A DNA stretch of 36,134 bases, from assembly GCF_024655635.1 (NCBI RefSeq), contig NZ_JANLGI010000029.1, positions 1-36,134 on the forward strand. The letters are read 5' to 3'. Shown here piece by piece: positions 6,330 to 14,843 of this stretch. The notes under the pieces were generated by a model. It did not search any database, was not told where the DNA came from, and saw only the letters and a list, made by a program, of their open reading frames with translations. Every line of letters starts with the position of its first letter. Position 1 is the stretch's first letter. The position numbers were made by a program, and so were the translations under genes. The DNA comes from Allobosea sp. 47.2.35 (GTDB taxonomy: Bacteria; Pseudomonadota; Alphaproteobacteria; Rhizobiales; Beijerinckiaceae).

Positions 6330-8954
6330 ATGGCCGTCGAACGCTACAATCCGAAAGAGTCCGAGCCGAAATGGCGCACCGTCTGGGAGGAGCGCAAGCT
6401 TTTCGAGACGAGGAACGACGACACCCGGCCGAGCTACTACGTCCTCGAAATGTTCCCTTATCCGTCGGGGCGCATCCATATGGGCCATGTCCGCAACTAC
6501 GCGATGGGCGACGTCGTCGCGCGCTACAAGCGCGCCAAGGGCTTTTCGGTGCTGCACCCGATGGGCTGGGACGCTTTCGGCCTGCCGGCCGAGAACGCCG
6601 CCAAGCAGAAGAAGGTCCATCCGCGCGAGTGGACCTATGAGAACATCGCGACCATGCGCAAGCAGCTCAAGTCGATGGGCCTGTCGCTCGACTGGAGCCG
6701 CGAGCTCGCGACCTGCGACCCGAGCTACTATCGCCACCAGCAGAAGATGTTCCTGGACTTCCTGAAGGCCGGGCTGGTCGACCGCAAGACCGCCAAGGTC
6801 AACTGGGACCCGGTCGACGAGACCGTACTGGCGAACGAGCAGGTCATCGACGGCCGCGGCTGGCGCTCCGGTGCCCTGGTCGAGATCCGCGAACTCACCC
6901 AGTGGTTCTTCAAGATCACGGACTACGGCCAGGAGCTGAATGACGCCCTGGAAGGCCTGACCCGCTGGCCCGAAAAGGTCCGGCTGATGCAGAAGAACTG
7001 GATCGGCCGCTCGGAAGGCCTGCTGGTTCGTTTCGCTCTCGAATCGAATGGAGCCGGGCAGGACGAGGTCGAGGTCTACACGACCCGCCCCGATACGCTG
7101 TTCGGTGCCAAGTTCGTCGCCATCGCGCCCGATCACCCGATCGCCAAGTCGATCGCGGCGAAGAGCCCGTCGCTGCAGGCCTTCATCGAGGAGTGCAAGC
7201 GCACCGGCACTGCGCAGGAGGCGATCGACAAGGCCGAGAAGCTCGGCTTCGACACCGGCTTACGCGCCGTGCATCCGCTTGATCCGACCTGGACGCTGCC
7301 GGTCTATGTCGCCAACTTCGTCCTGATGGAATACGGCACGGGCGCCATCTTCGGCTGCCCGGCGCATGACCAGCGCGACCTCGACTTCGTCAATAAATAC
7401 GGCCTGGGCAATATCCCGGTCGTCGCGCCCGAGGGCACCGATCCCGCCGGTTTCGTCATCACCGACACCGCCTATGACGGCGACGGCCGCATGATCAATT
7501 CCCGCTTCCTCGACGGCCTGGCCATCGCGGAAGCCAAGGAGGAGGTCGCCCGCCGCCTCGAAGGCGAAACCCGGGGCAATCGCCCGGTCGGCCAGCGCAA
7601 GGTCAATTTCCGCCTGCGCGACTGGGGCATCTCGCGCCAGCGCTACTGGGGCTGCCCGATCCCGGTCATCCATTGTTCCGCTTGCGGAACGGTGCCTGTG
7701 CCGGATGCCGATCTCCCCGTGCAGTTGCCGGACGACGTCTCCTTCGAGAAACCGGGCAATCCCCTCGACCATCATCCGACCTGGAAGCATGTCGCCTGCC
7801 CGCAATGCGGCAAGGACGCCCGTCGCGAGACGGACACGATGGACACTTTCGTCGATTCGTCCTGGTATTTCGCCCGCTTCACCGATCCGTGGCGGACCGA
7901 GAGCCCGACCGACCGCAAGGCCGTCGACCGCTTCCTGCCGGTCGACCAGTATATCGGCGGCGTCGAGCACGCGATCCTGCACCTGCTCTATTCTCGCTTC
8001 TTCACCCGCGCGATGAAGAAGACCGGCCATGCCGGTCTGGACGAGCCCTTCGCCGGCCTGTTCACCCAGGGCATGGTCGTGCACGAGACTTATCGCGCCG
8101 CCAATGGCGACTGGGTCGAGCCCGGCAATGTCCGCATCGAGGTCTCCGGCAATGACCGGCGCGGCTTCGACGTCGACACCGGCGCGCCGATCGAGATCGG
8201 CTCGATCGAGAAGATGTCGAAGTCCAAGAAGAACGTCGTGGACCCCGACGACATCATCGCCTCCTACGGCGCCGACACCGCGCGCTGGTTCATGCTCTCG
8301 GATTCCCCGCCGGATCGCGATGTGATCTGGACCGACGAGGGCGTGCAGGGCGCCGCCCGCTTCGTCCAGCGCCTCTGGCGCCTGGTCGCCGAGATCGCCG
8401 AGCGGACCGGCGGCAAGGCCGACAAGCCCGCCGAGATCGGTGAAGCCGCGCTGGCCCTGCGCAAGGCGAGCCATCGCGCGCTTGACGCCGTTGGCGCCGA
8501 TATCGAGCGCCTCGGCTTCAACCGCTGCGTCGCCCATATCTACACGCTGACCAACGCCATCGGTAAGGCGCTCGACGGCGCCGCCGAGAAGCCCGAACTC
8601 GATGCCGATATCGCTTTCGCGCTCCTTGAGGCTGCCACGATCGTCACCCAGCTTGTGGCGCCGATGATGCCGCATCTGGCCGAGGAATGTTGGCAGGCTC
8701 TCGGCCTGAAGGGCCTCGCCGGCGAGGCGTCCTGGCCGGAGGTCGATCCCGCGTTGCTGAAGGACGACAGCATCACGCTGCCGGTCCAGCTCAACGGCAA
8801 GAAGCGCGCGGAGGTGACCGTGGCCGCGGATGCCGATACGGTGGCGGTGGAAGCGGCCGTACGCGCCAACGAGGCCGTTCAGCGGGCTCTCGAAGGGCGT
8901 CCGATCCGTAAGATCATCGTGGTTCCCGGGAGAATCGTGAATGTCGTCGTCTGA
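6330..8954 (+). CDS. leuS: Leucine-tRNA ligase
   Basis: LeuRS charges tRNA-Leu with leucine using ATP. From ATG 6330 the protein is 874 aa, matching bacterial LeuRS (about 860). The class I HIGH motif is HMGH at residues 50-53, in YPSGRIHMGHVRNYAMGDV, and KMSKS is at 628-632, in EKMSKSKKNVVDPDD. The CP1 editing domain is present (TTRPDTLFGAKFVAIAPDHP, and GTGAIFGCPAHDQRDLDF with the conserved editing Asp). A zinc-type CxxC pair occurs in CPIPVIHCSACG and CPQCGKD. The anticodon-binding and C-terminal domains close it. The lptE start overlaps its end by 14 bases and holA follows, so the three genes form a likely operon, an arrangement widely conserved in alphaproteobacteria. Confidence 0.98.
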   Translation: MAVERYNPKESEPKWRTVWEERKLFETRNDDTRPSYYVLEMFPYPSGRIHMGHVRNYAMGDVVARYKRAKGFSVLHPMGWDAFGLPAENAAKQKKVHPREWTYENIATMRKQLKSMGLSLDWSRELATCDPSYYRHQQKMFLDFLKAGLVDRKTAKVNWDPVDETVLANEQVIDGRGWRSGALVEIRELTQWFFKITDYGQELNDALEGLTRWPEKVRLMQKNWIGRSEGLLVRFALESNGAGQDEVEVYTTRPDTLFGAKFVAIAPDHPIAKSIAAKSPSLQAFIEECKRTGTAQEAIDKAEKLGFDTGLRAVHPLDPTWTLPVYVANFVLMEYGTGAIFGCPAHDQRDLDFVNKYGLGNIPVVAPEGTDPAGFVITDTAYDGDGRMINSRFLDGLAIAEAKEEVARRLEGETRGNRPVGQRKVNFRLRDWGISRQRYWGCPIPVIHCSACGTVPVPDADLPVQLPDDVSFEKPGNPLDHHPTWKHVACPQCGKDARRETDTMDTFVDSSWYFARFTDPWRTESPTDRKAVDRFLPVDQYIGGVEHAILHLLYSRFFTRAMKKTGHAGLDEPFAGLFTQGMVVHETYRAANGDWVEPGNVRIEVSGNDRRGFDVDTGAPIEIGSIEKMSKSKKNVVDPDDIIASYGADTARWFMLSDSPPDRDVIWTDEGVQGAARFVQRLWRLVAEIAERTGGKADKPAEIGEAALALRKASHRALDAVGADIERLGFNRCVAHIYTLTNAIGKALDGAAEKPELDADIAFALLEAATIVTQLVAPMMPHLAEECWQALGLKGLAGEASWPEVDPALLKDDSITLPVQLNGKKRAEVTVAADADTVAVEAAVRANEAVQRALEGRPIRKIIVVPGRIVNVVV

Positions 8955-9474
8955 AGCCGCCCGCCCCCGCCGCTTGCTGCTGGCGGCCGCGCTGACGGTC
9001 GCCGCCCTCGCCGGCGGCTGCTTCCAGCCGCTCTATTCCGACTACACCACCAGCACCGCCGGCGGCAGCGTCAAGACGGCACTGCGCGGCATCGAGATCC
9101 CGGAGATGAAGGGCCTAATCGGCCATTATTTCCGCAACGAGCTGGTCTTCGAGCTCGACGGCAGCGGCGACGCCGACGGCCCGCGGACCTCGAAGCTCGA
9201 AGCGGCGATCGCCGAATCGGTCGAGGTCGTCACCGTCGACTATGCCAATGGCCGCGCTGATTCGGCCGTTCTCGTCGCGACCGCGACCTGGAAGCTGACC
9301 CAGAACGGCACCGGCAAGGTTCTCGCCTCCGGCACGAACTCCGTCCGTGTTCCCTATGAGCGCTCCTCGCAGCGCTTCGCCACGGTGCGGGCCGCGCGCG
9401 ATGCGCAGGTCCGCGCGGCGAAGAACCTCGCCACCATCGTCCGGGGCCAGATCGCCGCCGACCTCGCCTCCTGA
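8941..9474 (+). CDS. lptE: LPS-assembly lipoprotein LptE
   Basis: LptE is the outer-membrane lipoprotein that plugs LptD and helps insert LPS into the outer leaflet. The 177-aa protein starts with a lipoprotein signal: Arg pair at 10-11, hydrophobic residues 12-24, and a lipobox LAGGC with the lipidated cysteine at 27, followed by the FQPLYSD lead-in typical of the family. The rest is a mixed alpha/beta LptE fold with weak sequence conservation (ALRGIEIPEMKGLIGHYFRNELVFEL, then a VPYERSSQRFATVRAARDAQVRAAKNLA helix region). It overlaps leuS by 14 bases and is followed 6 bases later by holA, the normal leuS-lptE-holA order, which strengthens the call. Confidence 0.92.
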   Translation: MSSSEAARPRRLLLAAALTVAALAGGCFQPLYSDYTTSTAGGSVKTALRGIEIPEMKGLIGHYFRNELVFELDGSGDADGPRTSKLEAAIAESVEVVTVDYANGRADSAVLVATATWKLTQNGTGKVLASGTNSVRVPYERSSQRFATVRAARDAQVRAAKNLATIVRGQIAADLAS

Positions 9475-9480
9475 CGCATC

Positions 9481-10509
9481 ATGGTTGCGATCAAGGCGCA
9501 CGAGGCCGAACGGACCCTCGCACGGCTCGATCCCGCCTGGCGGCTGATCCTGATCTACGGCCCCGACGCTGGCCTCGTCTCCGAACGGGCTGCCGGGCTT
9601 GCCCGCGCCAGCGTCGATGATCCCCAGGACGCCTTCCAGCTGATCCGCATGGATGGCGACGCCATCGCCTCCGATCCGCTCAAGCTCGCCGACGAGGCCA
9701 ATACGATCGGCCTCTTCGGCGGCCGCCGGGCCATCCGCGTCTCCCCGACCTCGAAGCCGCTGCTGGCCGCGCTGGAGCCATTGCTCGCGACCCCGTCGCA
9801 GGACGCGCTCGTCATCGTCGAGGCCGGCGACCTCCAGCGCAACAACCCCATCCGTACGGCCTGCGAGAAGGCGAAGACCGCGCTTGCGGTGCCCTGCTAC
9901 GGCGATGCGGCACGCGATCTCGGCTCGATCATCGACGAAATGGTCCGAGCGGCCGGCAAATCGATCGACCGCACCACGCGCGATCACCTCACCGGCCTGC
10001 TCGGCGGTGACCGGCAGACGTCGCGGCGTGAAATCGAGAAGCTGCTGCTCTATGTCGGCTCTGACCCTGCCGTGCAGGTCGAGCATGTCGACGCCGTCGT
10101 CGGCGACACCGCCCAGCGCGAGCAGGCCATGCTGGTCGATGCGGTGTTCGCCGGGAAGCTGTCGGTCCTCGACCTCGCCCAGGCCAAGCTCAGCAGCGAG
10201 GGGCTCGATCCCGGCGTGATGCTCGGTACCGTGCTGCGGCAGGCGCTGACGCTCCTGAAGGCGCGCCAGTCGATCGATGCCGGAAAGGGGCTCCGCGATG
10301 TCGTCGCGACGATGCGCCTGCCCTATCCCCGCATCGCGACGACGGAAGCCGCGCTGAACGCCTGGTCCAGCGCCAAACTGAACGAGGCCGTCGGCCTGTT
10401 GGGCAATGCGGTGCTGGCCACGCGGCAGAACGCCGATATGGGCCGGGCCATCGCGACCCGCGCCCTCTGGACCCTCGCACGGCTCGGGCGCGCCGGCCGC
10501 GGGGACTAG
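9481..10509 (+). CDS. holA: DNA polymerase III subunit delta
   Basis: HolA is the delta subunit of the clamp loader; it opens the beta clamp for loading onto primed DNA. The 342-aa protein carries the family pattern: LARLDPAWRLILIYGPDAGLVSERA near the start, LADEANTIGLFGGRRAIRV, LVIVEAGDLQRNNPIRTACEKA, IDRTTRDHLTGLLGGDRQTSRREIEKLLLYVG and the C-terminal collar helices with LLKARQSIDAGKGLRDVVATMRLPYP. Length matches alphaproteobacterial HolA. It starts at ATG 9481, 6 bases after lptE, as the last gene of the leuS operon. Its stop lies 1 base from the stop of the convergent parB, with no room for a separate terminator. Confidence 0.95.
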   Translation: MVAIKAHEAERTLARLDPAWRLILIYGPDAGLVSERAAGLARASVDDPQDAFQLIRMDGDAIASDPLKLADEANTIGLFGGRRAIRVSPTSKPLLAALEPLLATPSQDALVIVEAGDLQRNNPIRTACEKAKTALAVPCYGDAARDLGSIIDEMVRAAGKSIDRTTRDHLTGLLGGDRQTSRREIEKLLLYVGSDPAVQVEHVDAVVGDTAQREQAMLVDAVFAGKLSVLDLAQAKLSSEGLDPGVMLGTVLRQALTLLKARQSIDAGKGLRDVVATMRLPYPRIATTEAALNAWSSAKLNEAVGLLGNAVLATRQNADMGRAIATRALWTLARLGRAGRGD

Positions 10510-10510
10510 T

Positions 10511-11398
10511 TCAGGACTTCAGACGATGGCAGAGCGCGTCGAGCTGCTCGAGCGTCTTGTAGCCGATCTTGACCTCGCCCGAGCCGTTGGCACGGTGCCC
10601 GATCGAGACGGAGAGGCCAAGCGCCTCCTCCAGCGCCTTCTCCAGAGCCCGCGTATCCGGGTCTTTCACCGCCTTCGGCTTGCTCGGCACGGCACTCTTG
10701 GTCTCGCCGCGCGACTCTTCCTGCACGATCCGCTCGATATCGCGGACGCTCAGGCCATCGTCGATGATCTTCTGCGCCATGAATTCCGGGTCCGAAACGG
10801 ACAGGAGCGCACGAGCATGGCCGGCTGAAACCGCGCCTTCGCTGACCAGCTTGCGCACCGGCTCCGGCAGCTTGGACAGGCGCAACGTGTTGGCGACATG
10901 GCTGCGGCTCTTGCCGATGACACGTGCCAAGTCGTTCTGCGTATAGCCGAATTCGGCGATCAGGCGCTCATAGCCCGCCGCCTCTTCGATCGCGTTGAGA
11001 TCCGTGCGCTGCACGTTCTCGACGATGGCGATCTCCAGCGCCTCGCGATCATCGGCCTCGACCAGCAGCACCGGAACGTCGTGTAGTTCTGCGCGCTGAG
11101 CCGCACGCCAGCGACGCTCGCCGGCGATGATCTCATAGGCGTCCATCATTCCGGGGATGGAACGAACGATGATCGGCTGCAGGATGCCGCGCTCGCGGAT
11201 CGAGGTCGTCAGGTCCTCGAGATCCTCCTCGACGAAGTTACGGCGCGGATTGCGGGCGCTCGGCCGTAGGAACTCGACCGGGACGCGGCGTTGCCCACGA
11301 GCCCGCTCGATCGCCCCGATCTCATCTCCGACATCGCCGATCAGCGCCGCCAGACCGCGGCCAAGGCGAGAACGCCCCTGTTCTTCGGCCATTGCCAT
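10511..11398 (-). CDS. parB: Chromosome-partitioning protein ParB
   Basis: ParB is a CTP-dependent clamp that loads at parS, spreads along the origin region and is pulled by ParA. The protein (295 aa from ATG 11398) shows the N-terminal RLGRGLAALIGD ParA-interaction segment and VEFLRPSARNPRRNF. The ParB/Srx CTPase motif is GERRWRAAQRAELHDVPVL. It also has ENVQRTDLNAIEEAAGYERLI, a helix-turn-helix IGKSRSHVANTLRLSKLP with HARAL, and a C-terminal dimerisation tail (VKIGYKTLEQLDALCHRL). Nearby starts at 11404 and 11392 are equally in frame; 11398 has the better spacing (9 bases) from AGAGG. It follows parA by 22 bp. One perfect and one near-perfect parS site lie within 9 kb. Confidence 0.96.
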   Translation of the reverse strand: MAMAEEQGRSRLGRGLAALIGDVGDEIGAIERARGQRRVPVEFLRPSARNPRRNFVEEDLEDLTTSIRERGILQPIIVRSIPGMMDAYEIIAGERRWRAAQRAELHDVPVLLVEADDREALEIAIVENVQRTDLNAIEEAAGYERLIAEFGYTQNDLARVIGKSRSHVANTLRLSKLPEPVRKLVSEGAVSAGHARALLSVSDPEFMAQKIIDDGLSVRDIERIVQEESRGETKSAVPSKPKAVKDPDTRALEKALEEALGLSVSIGHRANGSGEVKIGYKTLEQLDALCHRLKS

Positions 11399-11420
11399 CC
11401 TCATCAACCTCTAATTGTAG

Positions 11421-12251
11421 TTACGCCGCAGCCCGCAGGGCGCGCTCACGCTTGATCACTTCAGAAGCCAGCCGCAGATAGGCTTGCGAGCCCGAGCAGC
11501 GCAGATCGTAGAGCAGCGCCGGCTTGCCATAGGACGGTGCCTCGGAAATCCGCACGTTGCGGGGAATCACCGTCTCGTAGACCTTGTCGCCGAGGAAGCT
11601 CCTCACATCGGCCATGACCTGGCCCGACAGGTTGTTGCGCGGATCGAACATCGTCAGCACGACACCCTGGATGATCAGGCGTGGATTGAGGCCGGCCTTG
11701 ACCTGCTCGACGGTCTTGAGCAACTGGCTCAAACCTTCCAGCGCGAAGAACTCGCATTGCAGGGGCACCAGCACCGCATCCGCCGCCGTCATCGCATTGA
11801 TGGTGATCAGGCTGAGCGAAGGTGGACAATCGATCAGGATATAGGTCAGGTCCTGGCAGCGCTGATCGTAGACCAGTTCGTCGATCGCATTCTTCAGGCG
11901 ATGCGCGCGATCCTTGGCCGAGGCGATCTCCAGCTCGACGCCGAGCAGGTCCAGCGTCGAAGGCGCCAGCGACAGACCGGGCACCGCCGTCGGCTGCAAA
12001 GCCTGTCCCAAGCCGACATCACCGCAGAGCACGTCATAGGTTGACGACTTGCGGCTGCGGCGATCGACACCGAGCCCGGTCGAGGCGTTGCCCTGCGGAT
12101 CGAGGTCGACGATCAGGACCTTCTCGCCAATCGCCGCCAGGGCCGTGCCGAGATTGATCGCCGTTGTCGTCTTGCCGACGCCGCCCTTCTGGTTCGCGAG
12201 CGCGATCACGCGCGGGCGGCGCGGTGTCGTCACGGATGTGAGCTCAGTCAT
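11421..12251 (-). CDS. parA: Chromosome-partitioning ATPase ParA
   Basis: ParA is a Walker-type ATPase that binds DNA non-specifically when ATP-bound and moves ParB-parS complexes to the cell poles. The 276-aa protein has the deviant Walker A KGGVGKTT at residues 22-29, the switch motif LIVDLDPQGNASTGLG, Walker B ILIDCPPSLSLITINAMTAADAVLVPLQCEFFALEGLSQLL, and MFDPRNNLSGQVMADVRSFLGDKVYETVIPRNVRISEAPSYGKP. Its length fits chromosomal ParA/Soj. The start ATG at 12251 overlaps the rsmG stop by 4 bases (ATGA), indicating translational coupling. It forms the conserved mnmG-rsmG-parA-parB block near the origin. Confidence 0.98.
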   Translation of the reverse strand: MTELTSVTTPRRPRVIALANQKGGVGKTTTAINLGTALAAIGEKVLIVDLDPQGNASTGLGVDRRSRKSSTYDVLCGDVGLGQALQPTAVPGLSLAPSTLDLLGVELEIASAKDRAHRLKNAIDELVYDQRCQDLTYILIDCPPSLSLITINAMTAADAVLVPLQCEFFALEGLSQLLKTVEQVKAGLNPRLIIQGVVLTMFDPRNNLSGQVMADVRSFLGDKVYETVIPRNVRISEAPSYGKPALLYDLRCSGSQAYLRLASEVIKRERALRAAA

Positions 12252-12895
12252 GGATCGGCTCGTCTCTCCGCCGAGCGTACCATGAGGATTCGCGCGGCAT
12301 CGTCAGTCACGGAGGAAACCGTTGTCGCTTGAATCTTCCAATATCTGGCCGAGTCGGTCAATTCCGCATCTAGATGTTGTCCCTTGGGAAAGAGACCGAG
12401 CGTGCCGGTTCTCAACAGCTCTTCGCACCAGCCGAGCAATTGGGGCAGGGGAGCGAGCGCCCGAGCCGTCACCACATCGACCTTGCCGGTGAAGTCGCCG
12501 ATCACATCTTCGATACGAGCCGCATGAACCTTGACCGGCGCGCCCGTCACGCGGGCCGCGTGACGCAGAAAGGCACATTTCCGGGCATTGCTCTCGACCA
12601 GATCGATCTGGCCCTTGCCCTGCTCCGCCAGGCAGATGCCGATCACCAATCCCGGAAAACCGCCGCCGGAGCCGAGATCGAGCCAGCGCTCTCGCCCCTC
12701 GGCCAGCCCGAAAATCTGCAGGGAATCCGCGATATGACGCGTCCAGACATCGGCGAGCGTCGCCGAGGAAACAAGATTCTTCGCCGCCTGCCAACGCCCG
12801 AGCTCCGCGACGAGGAGGGCCAGGCGCTCCTCTGTTTCACGTGAAACAGGCGTCAAGCTCAAAGCGCGCTGACGGTCACTTTTATCAACAGTCAC
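12248..12895 (-). CDS. rsmG: 16S rRNA (guanine527-N7)-methyltransferase RsmG
   Basis: RsmG (GidB) uses S-adenosylmethionine to methylate G527 of 16S rRNA; loss gives low-level streptomycin resistance. The 215-aa protein has motif I WLDLGSGGGFPGLVIGICLAE, then VESNARKCAFLRHAARVTGAPVKVHAARIED and VVTARALAPLPQLL, and LFPKGQHLDAEL. It starts at GTG 12895, overlapping the mnmG stop (GTGA), and ends overlapping the parA start (ATGA). The codons for P-V-S-R-E-T at residues 17-22 contain a perfect 16-bp parS palindrome, so this segment serves both as protein and as partition site. The rarely used AT-rich codons at the extreme N-terminus include a near-perfect DnaA box. Confidence 0.96.
   Translation of the reverse strand: MTVDKSDRQRALSLTPVSRETEERLALLVAELGRWQAAKNLVSSATLADVWTRHIADSLQIFGLAEGRERWLDLGSGGGFPGLVIGICLAEQGKGQIDLVESNARKCAFLRHAARVTGAPVKVHAARIEDVIGDFTGKVDVVTARALAPLPQLLGWCEELLRTGTLGLFPKGQHLDAELTDSARYWKIQATTVSSVTDDAARILMVRSAERRADP
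12833..12848. promoter_or_regulatory. parS: parS partition site, perfect palindrome
   Basis: The 16 bases TGTTTCACGTGAAACA match the ParB-binding consensus exactly and form a perfect palindrome. The site lies within the 5' part of rsmG and encodes V-S-R-E-T there, as seen in other bacteria with parS inside gidB. The parA and parB genes follow within 0.6-2.3 kb, so this is very likely the main ParB loading site in the window. Confidence 0.95.
12882..12890 (+). promoter_or_regulatory. DnaA-box-like 9-mer in rsmG start
   Basis: TTATCAACA differs at one position from TTATCCACA. It lies inside the first codons of rsmG, 34 bases from the perfect parS and 14 bases from a perfect DnaA box in opposite orientation. 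A single 9-mer with a mismatch can occur by chance, so the clustering is what makes it worth listing. Confidence 0.4.
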
Positions 12896-14778
12896 GGTGA
12901 ACCTGTGGATAATGCGGGGGCCCGGCTCTTCCGGGCATGAGCCGCGAGCAAGGTCAGAGCCGCCGGCGTCATGCCTTCGATCCGACCAGCCTGAGCCAGA
13001 TCGGCCGGACGGTGGGCCGCGAGCTTGAGCTTCAGTTCGTTCGACAGGCCCGAGATGGCGTCGAGGTCGAGATCGGCCGGGACCTTCAGGGATTGATCGC
13101 GGCGGTAAGCTTGAATCTCCGCCGCCTGGCGATCGAGATAAACTGCATAGACGGCGTCAGCCGTCACGCGCGCCACGACCGGGGCGGCGTAGTCACTCAG
13201 CTCGGGCCAAACCGAAGCGAGCTGTTCGAAGCCGACATCCGGGTAGGACAGAATCTGATAGGCGCTGCGACGCAAACCATCGTGATTGAGCTGCAAGCCG
13301 ACAACCTGAGCCTGCTGCGGCGTCAGGGAGAGAGCCTTCAGTTTGTCTCGCAGCGCAGAGATGTCCCGGTTGCGGGTCTCGAACGCGGCCTGCCGGGCAG
13401 AGTCAACGATCCCCAACTGCAAGCCCAGCGGCGTCAGGCGCTCATCGGCATTGTCAACGCGCAAGGAGAGGCGAAACTCGGCCCGCGAAGTGAACATTCG
13501 ATACGGCTCCGTAACGCCATGCGTCACGAGGTCGTCGACGAGCACGCCGATATAGGACTGGGTGCGATCAAATACGGCAGCTTCCGCTCCGCCAGCCACA
13601 CGCGCTGCGTTCAGGCCAGCGAGCAGGCCCTGAGCCCCTGCCTCCTCATAGCCGGTCGTCCCGTTGATCTGCCCGGCGAGGAACAAGCCCGCAATCGCGC
13701 GGGCCTCCAGCGTGTTCTTCAGGGCGCGCGGATCGACGAAATCATACTCGATCGCATAGCCCGGCCGCAGCATCGCCGCGCACTCGAGGCCGGGGATCGT
13801 CTTCAGCAGGTCCAGTTGCACATCCTCGGGCAGAGAGGTCGAGATGCCGTTCGGATAGACCGTATCGTCGTCGAGCCCTTCCGGCTCCAGGAAGATCTGG
13901 TGACCGTCGCGGTCGCCGAAGCGCCCGACCTTGTCCTCGATCGAGGGGCAATAGCGCGGCCCGCGCCCTTCGATCTGGCCGGAGAACATCGGGGCGCGAT
14001 GCAGGTTGGCCCGGATGAGGTCATGGCTCGCCAGCGTGGTCCGCGTGATGCCGCAGGAAATCTGGGGGTTGGTGATGACGGAGGTCAGCGCGGAGAACGG
14101 CTCCGGTGGCTCGTCACCCGGCTGCATCTCGAGCGCCGCCCAATCGATGCTGCGCCCGTCGAGACGCGGCGGCGTCCCGGTCTTCAGGCGGCCGAGCGGA
14201 AAACCATGGCGCTCCAGCGTCGCGGACAGCCCCAGCGAGGGCGCCTCGTCAACGCGGCCCGCCGGAATACGCTTCTCACCGATATGGATCAGGCCGCGCA
14301 GGAAAGTGCCCGTCGTCAGAACGACCGTTCCGGTAGCGAATCGACGTCCATCGGCGAGGATCACGCCAACCACGCGGCCGGTATCGACCTCAAGATCGAA
14401 AACCTCGCCGGCGACGATATCGAGATTGGTTTGCGCCGCCAGCAGATCCTGCACCGCCTGACGGTAGAGCTTGCGGTCGGCCTGAGCGCGGGGCCCGCGA
14501 ACCGCAGGGCCTTTCCGGCGATTGAGCATGCGGAACTGGATGCCGCCCAGATCGGCTGCGCGCGCCATGATGCCGTCGAGCGCATCGATCTCGCGAACGA
14601 GATGCCCCTTGCCGAGCCCGCCGATGGCGGGGTTACAGGACATCACGCCGATTGTTTCCGGCTTGTGTGTGACAAGGGCGGTACGAGCGCCGTAACGCGC
14701 CGCCGTCGCAGCCGCCTCGGCTCCGGCATGGCCGCCGCCGACGACGATCACGTCGTATTGCTGCCGATGAGTTGACAT
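12892..14778 (-). CDS. mnmG: tRNA U34 carboxymethylaminomethyl-modifying enzyme MnmG
   Basis: MnmG (GidA) is the FAD-dependent partner of MnmE; together they place cmnm5 groups on wobble uridine 34 of several tRNAs, using methylene-THF and glycine. The 628-aa protein begins with the dinucleotide-binding motif VIVVGGGHAGAEAA (GGGHAG at residues 14-19). The first family signature follows in SCNPAIGGLGKGHLVREIDALDG, and the second is MLRPGYAIEYDFVDP. GQINGTTGYEEAGAQGLLAGLNAA and a C-terminal MnmE/tRNA-binding helical domain follow. Start ATG 14778 is clear. Its last bases overlap the rsmG start (GTGA), and a perfect DnaA box sits in its final codons (L-S-T). Confidence 0.98.
   Translation of the reverse strand: MSTHRQQYDVIVVGGGHAGAEAAATAARYGARTALVTHKPETIGVMSCNPAIGGLGKGHLVREIDALDGIMARAADLGGIQFRMLNRRKGPAVRGPRAQADRKLYRQAVQDLLAAQTNLDIVAGEVFDLEVDTGRVVGVILADGRRFATGTVVLTTGTFLRGLIHIGEKRIPAGRVDEAPSLGLSATLERHGFPLGRLKTGTPPRLDGRSIDWAALEMQPGDEPPEPFSALTSVITNPQISCGITRTTLASHDLIRANLHRAPMFSGQIEGRGPRYCPSIEDKVGRFGDRDGHQIFLEPEGLDDDTVYPNGISTSLPEDVQLDLLKTIPGLECAAMLRPGYAIEYDFVDPRALKNTLEARAIAGLFLAGQINGTTGYEEAGAQGLLAGLNAARVAGGAEAAVFDRTQSYIGVLVDDLVTHGVTEPYRMFTSRAEFRLSLRVDNADERLTPLGLQLGIVDSARQAAFETRNRDISALRDKLKALSLTPQQAQVVGLQLNHDGLRRSAYQILSYPDVGFEQLASVWPELSDYAAPVVARVTADAVYAVYLDRQAAEIQAYRRDQSLKVPADLDLDAISGLSNELKLKLAAHRPADLAQAGRIEGMTPAALTLLAAHARKSRAPALSTGSP
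12904..12912 (-). promoter_or_regulatory. Perfect DnaA box near the mnmG end
   Basis: Read on the minus strand the nine bases are TTATCCACA, the high-affinity DnaA consensus. They fall in the last codons of mnmG and need a TTA leucine codon, which is rare in this GC-rich genome. I found no other perfect box in the window; it lies 56 bases from the perfect parS. Confidence 0.55.
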
Positions 14779-14843
14779 GCGGTTTCGCTACCGAAGCCGG
14801 GCTGGCGGGTCAATGAAAACCGCCTCCACAGAGCGCGCAGACT

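Noticed and set aside
10916..10928. ACACGTGCC as a further parS site
   Set aside because: Only the CACGTG core matches; the flanks lack the TGTTT/AAACA arms.
12937..14775. A 612-codon open frame on the plus strand
   Set aside because: Antisense shadow of mnmG, which is unmistakable on the other strand.
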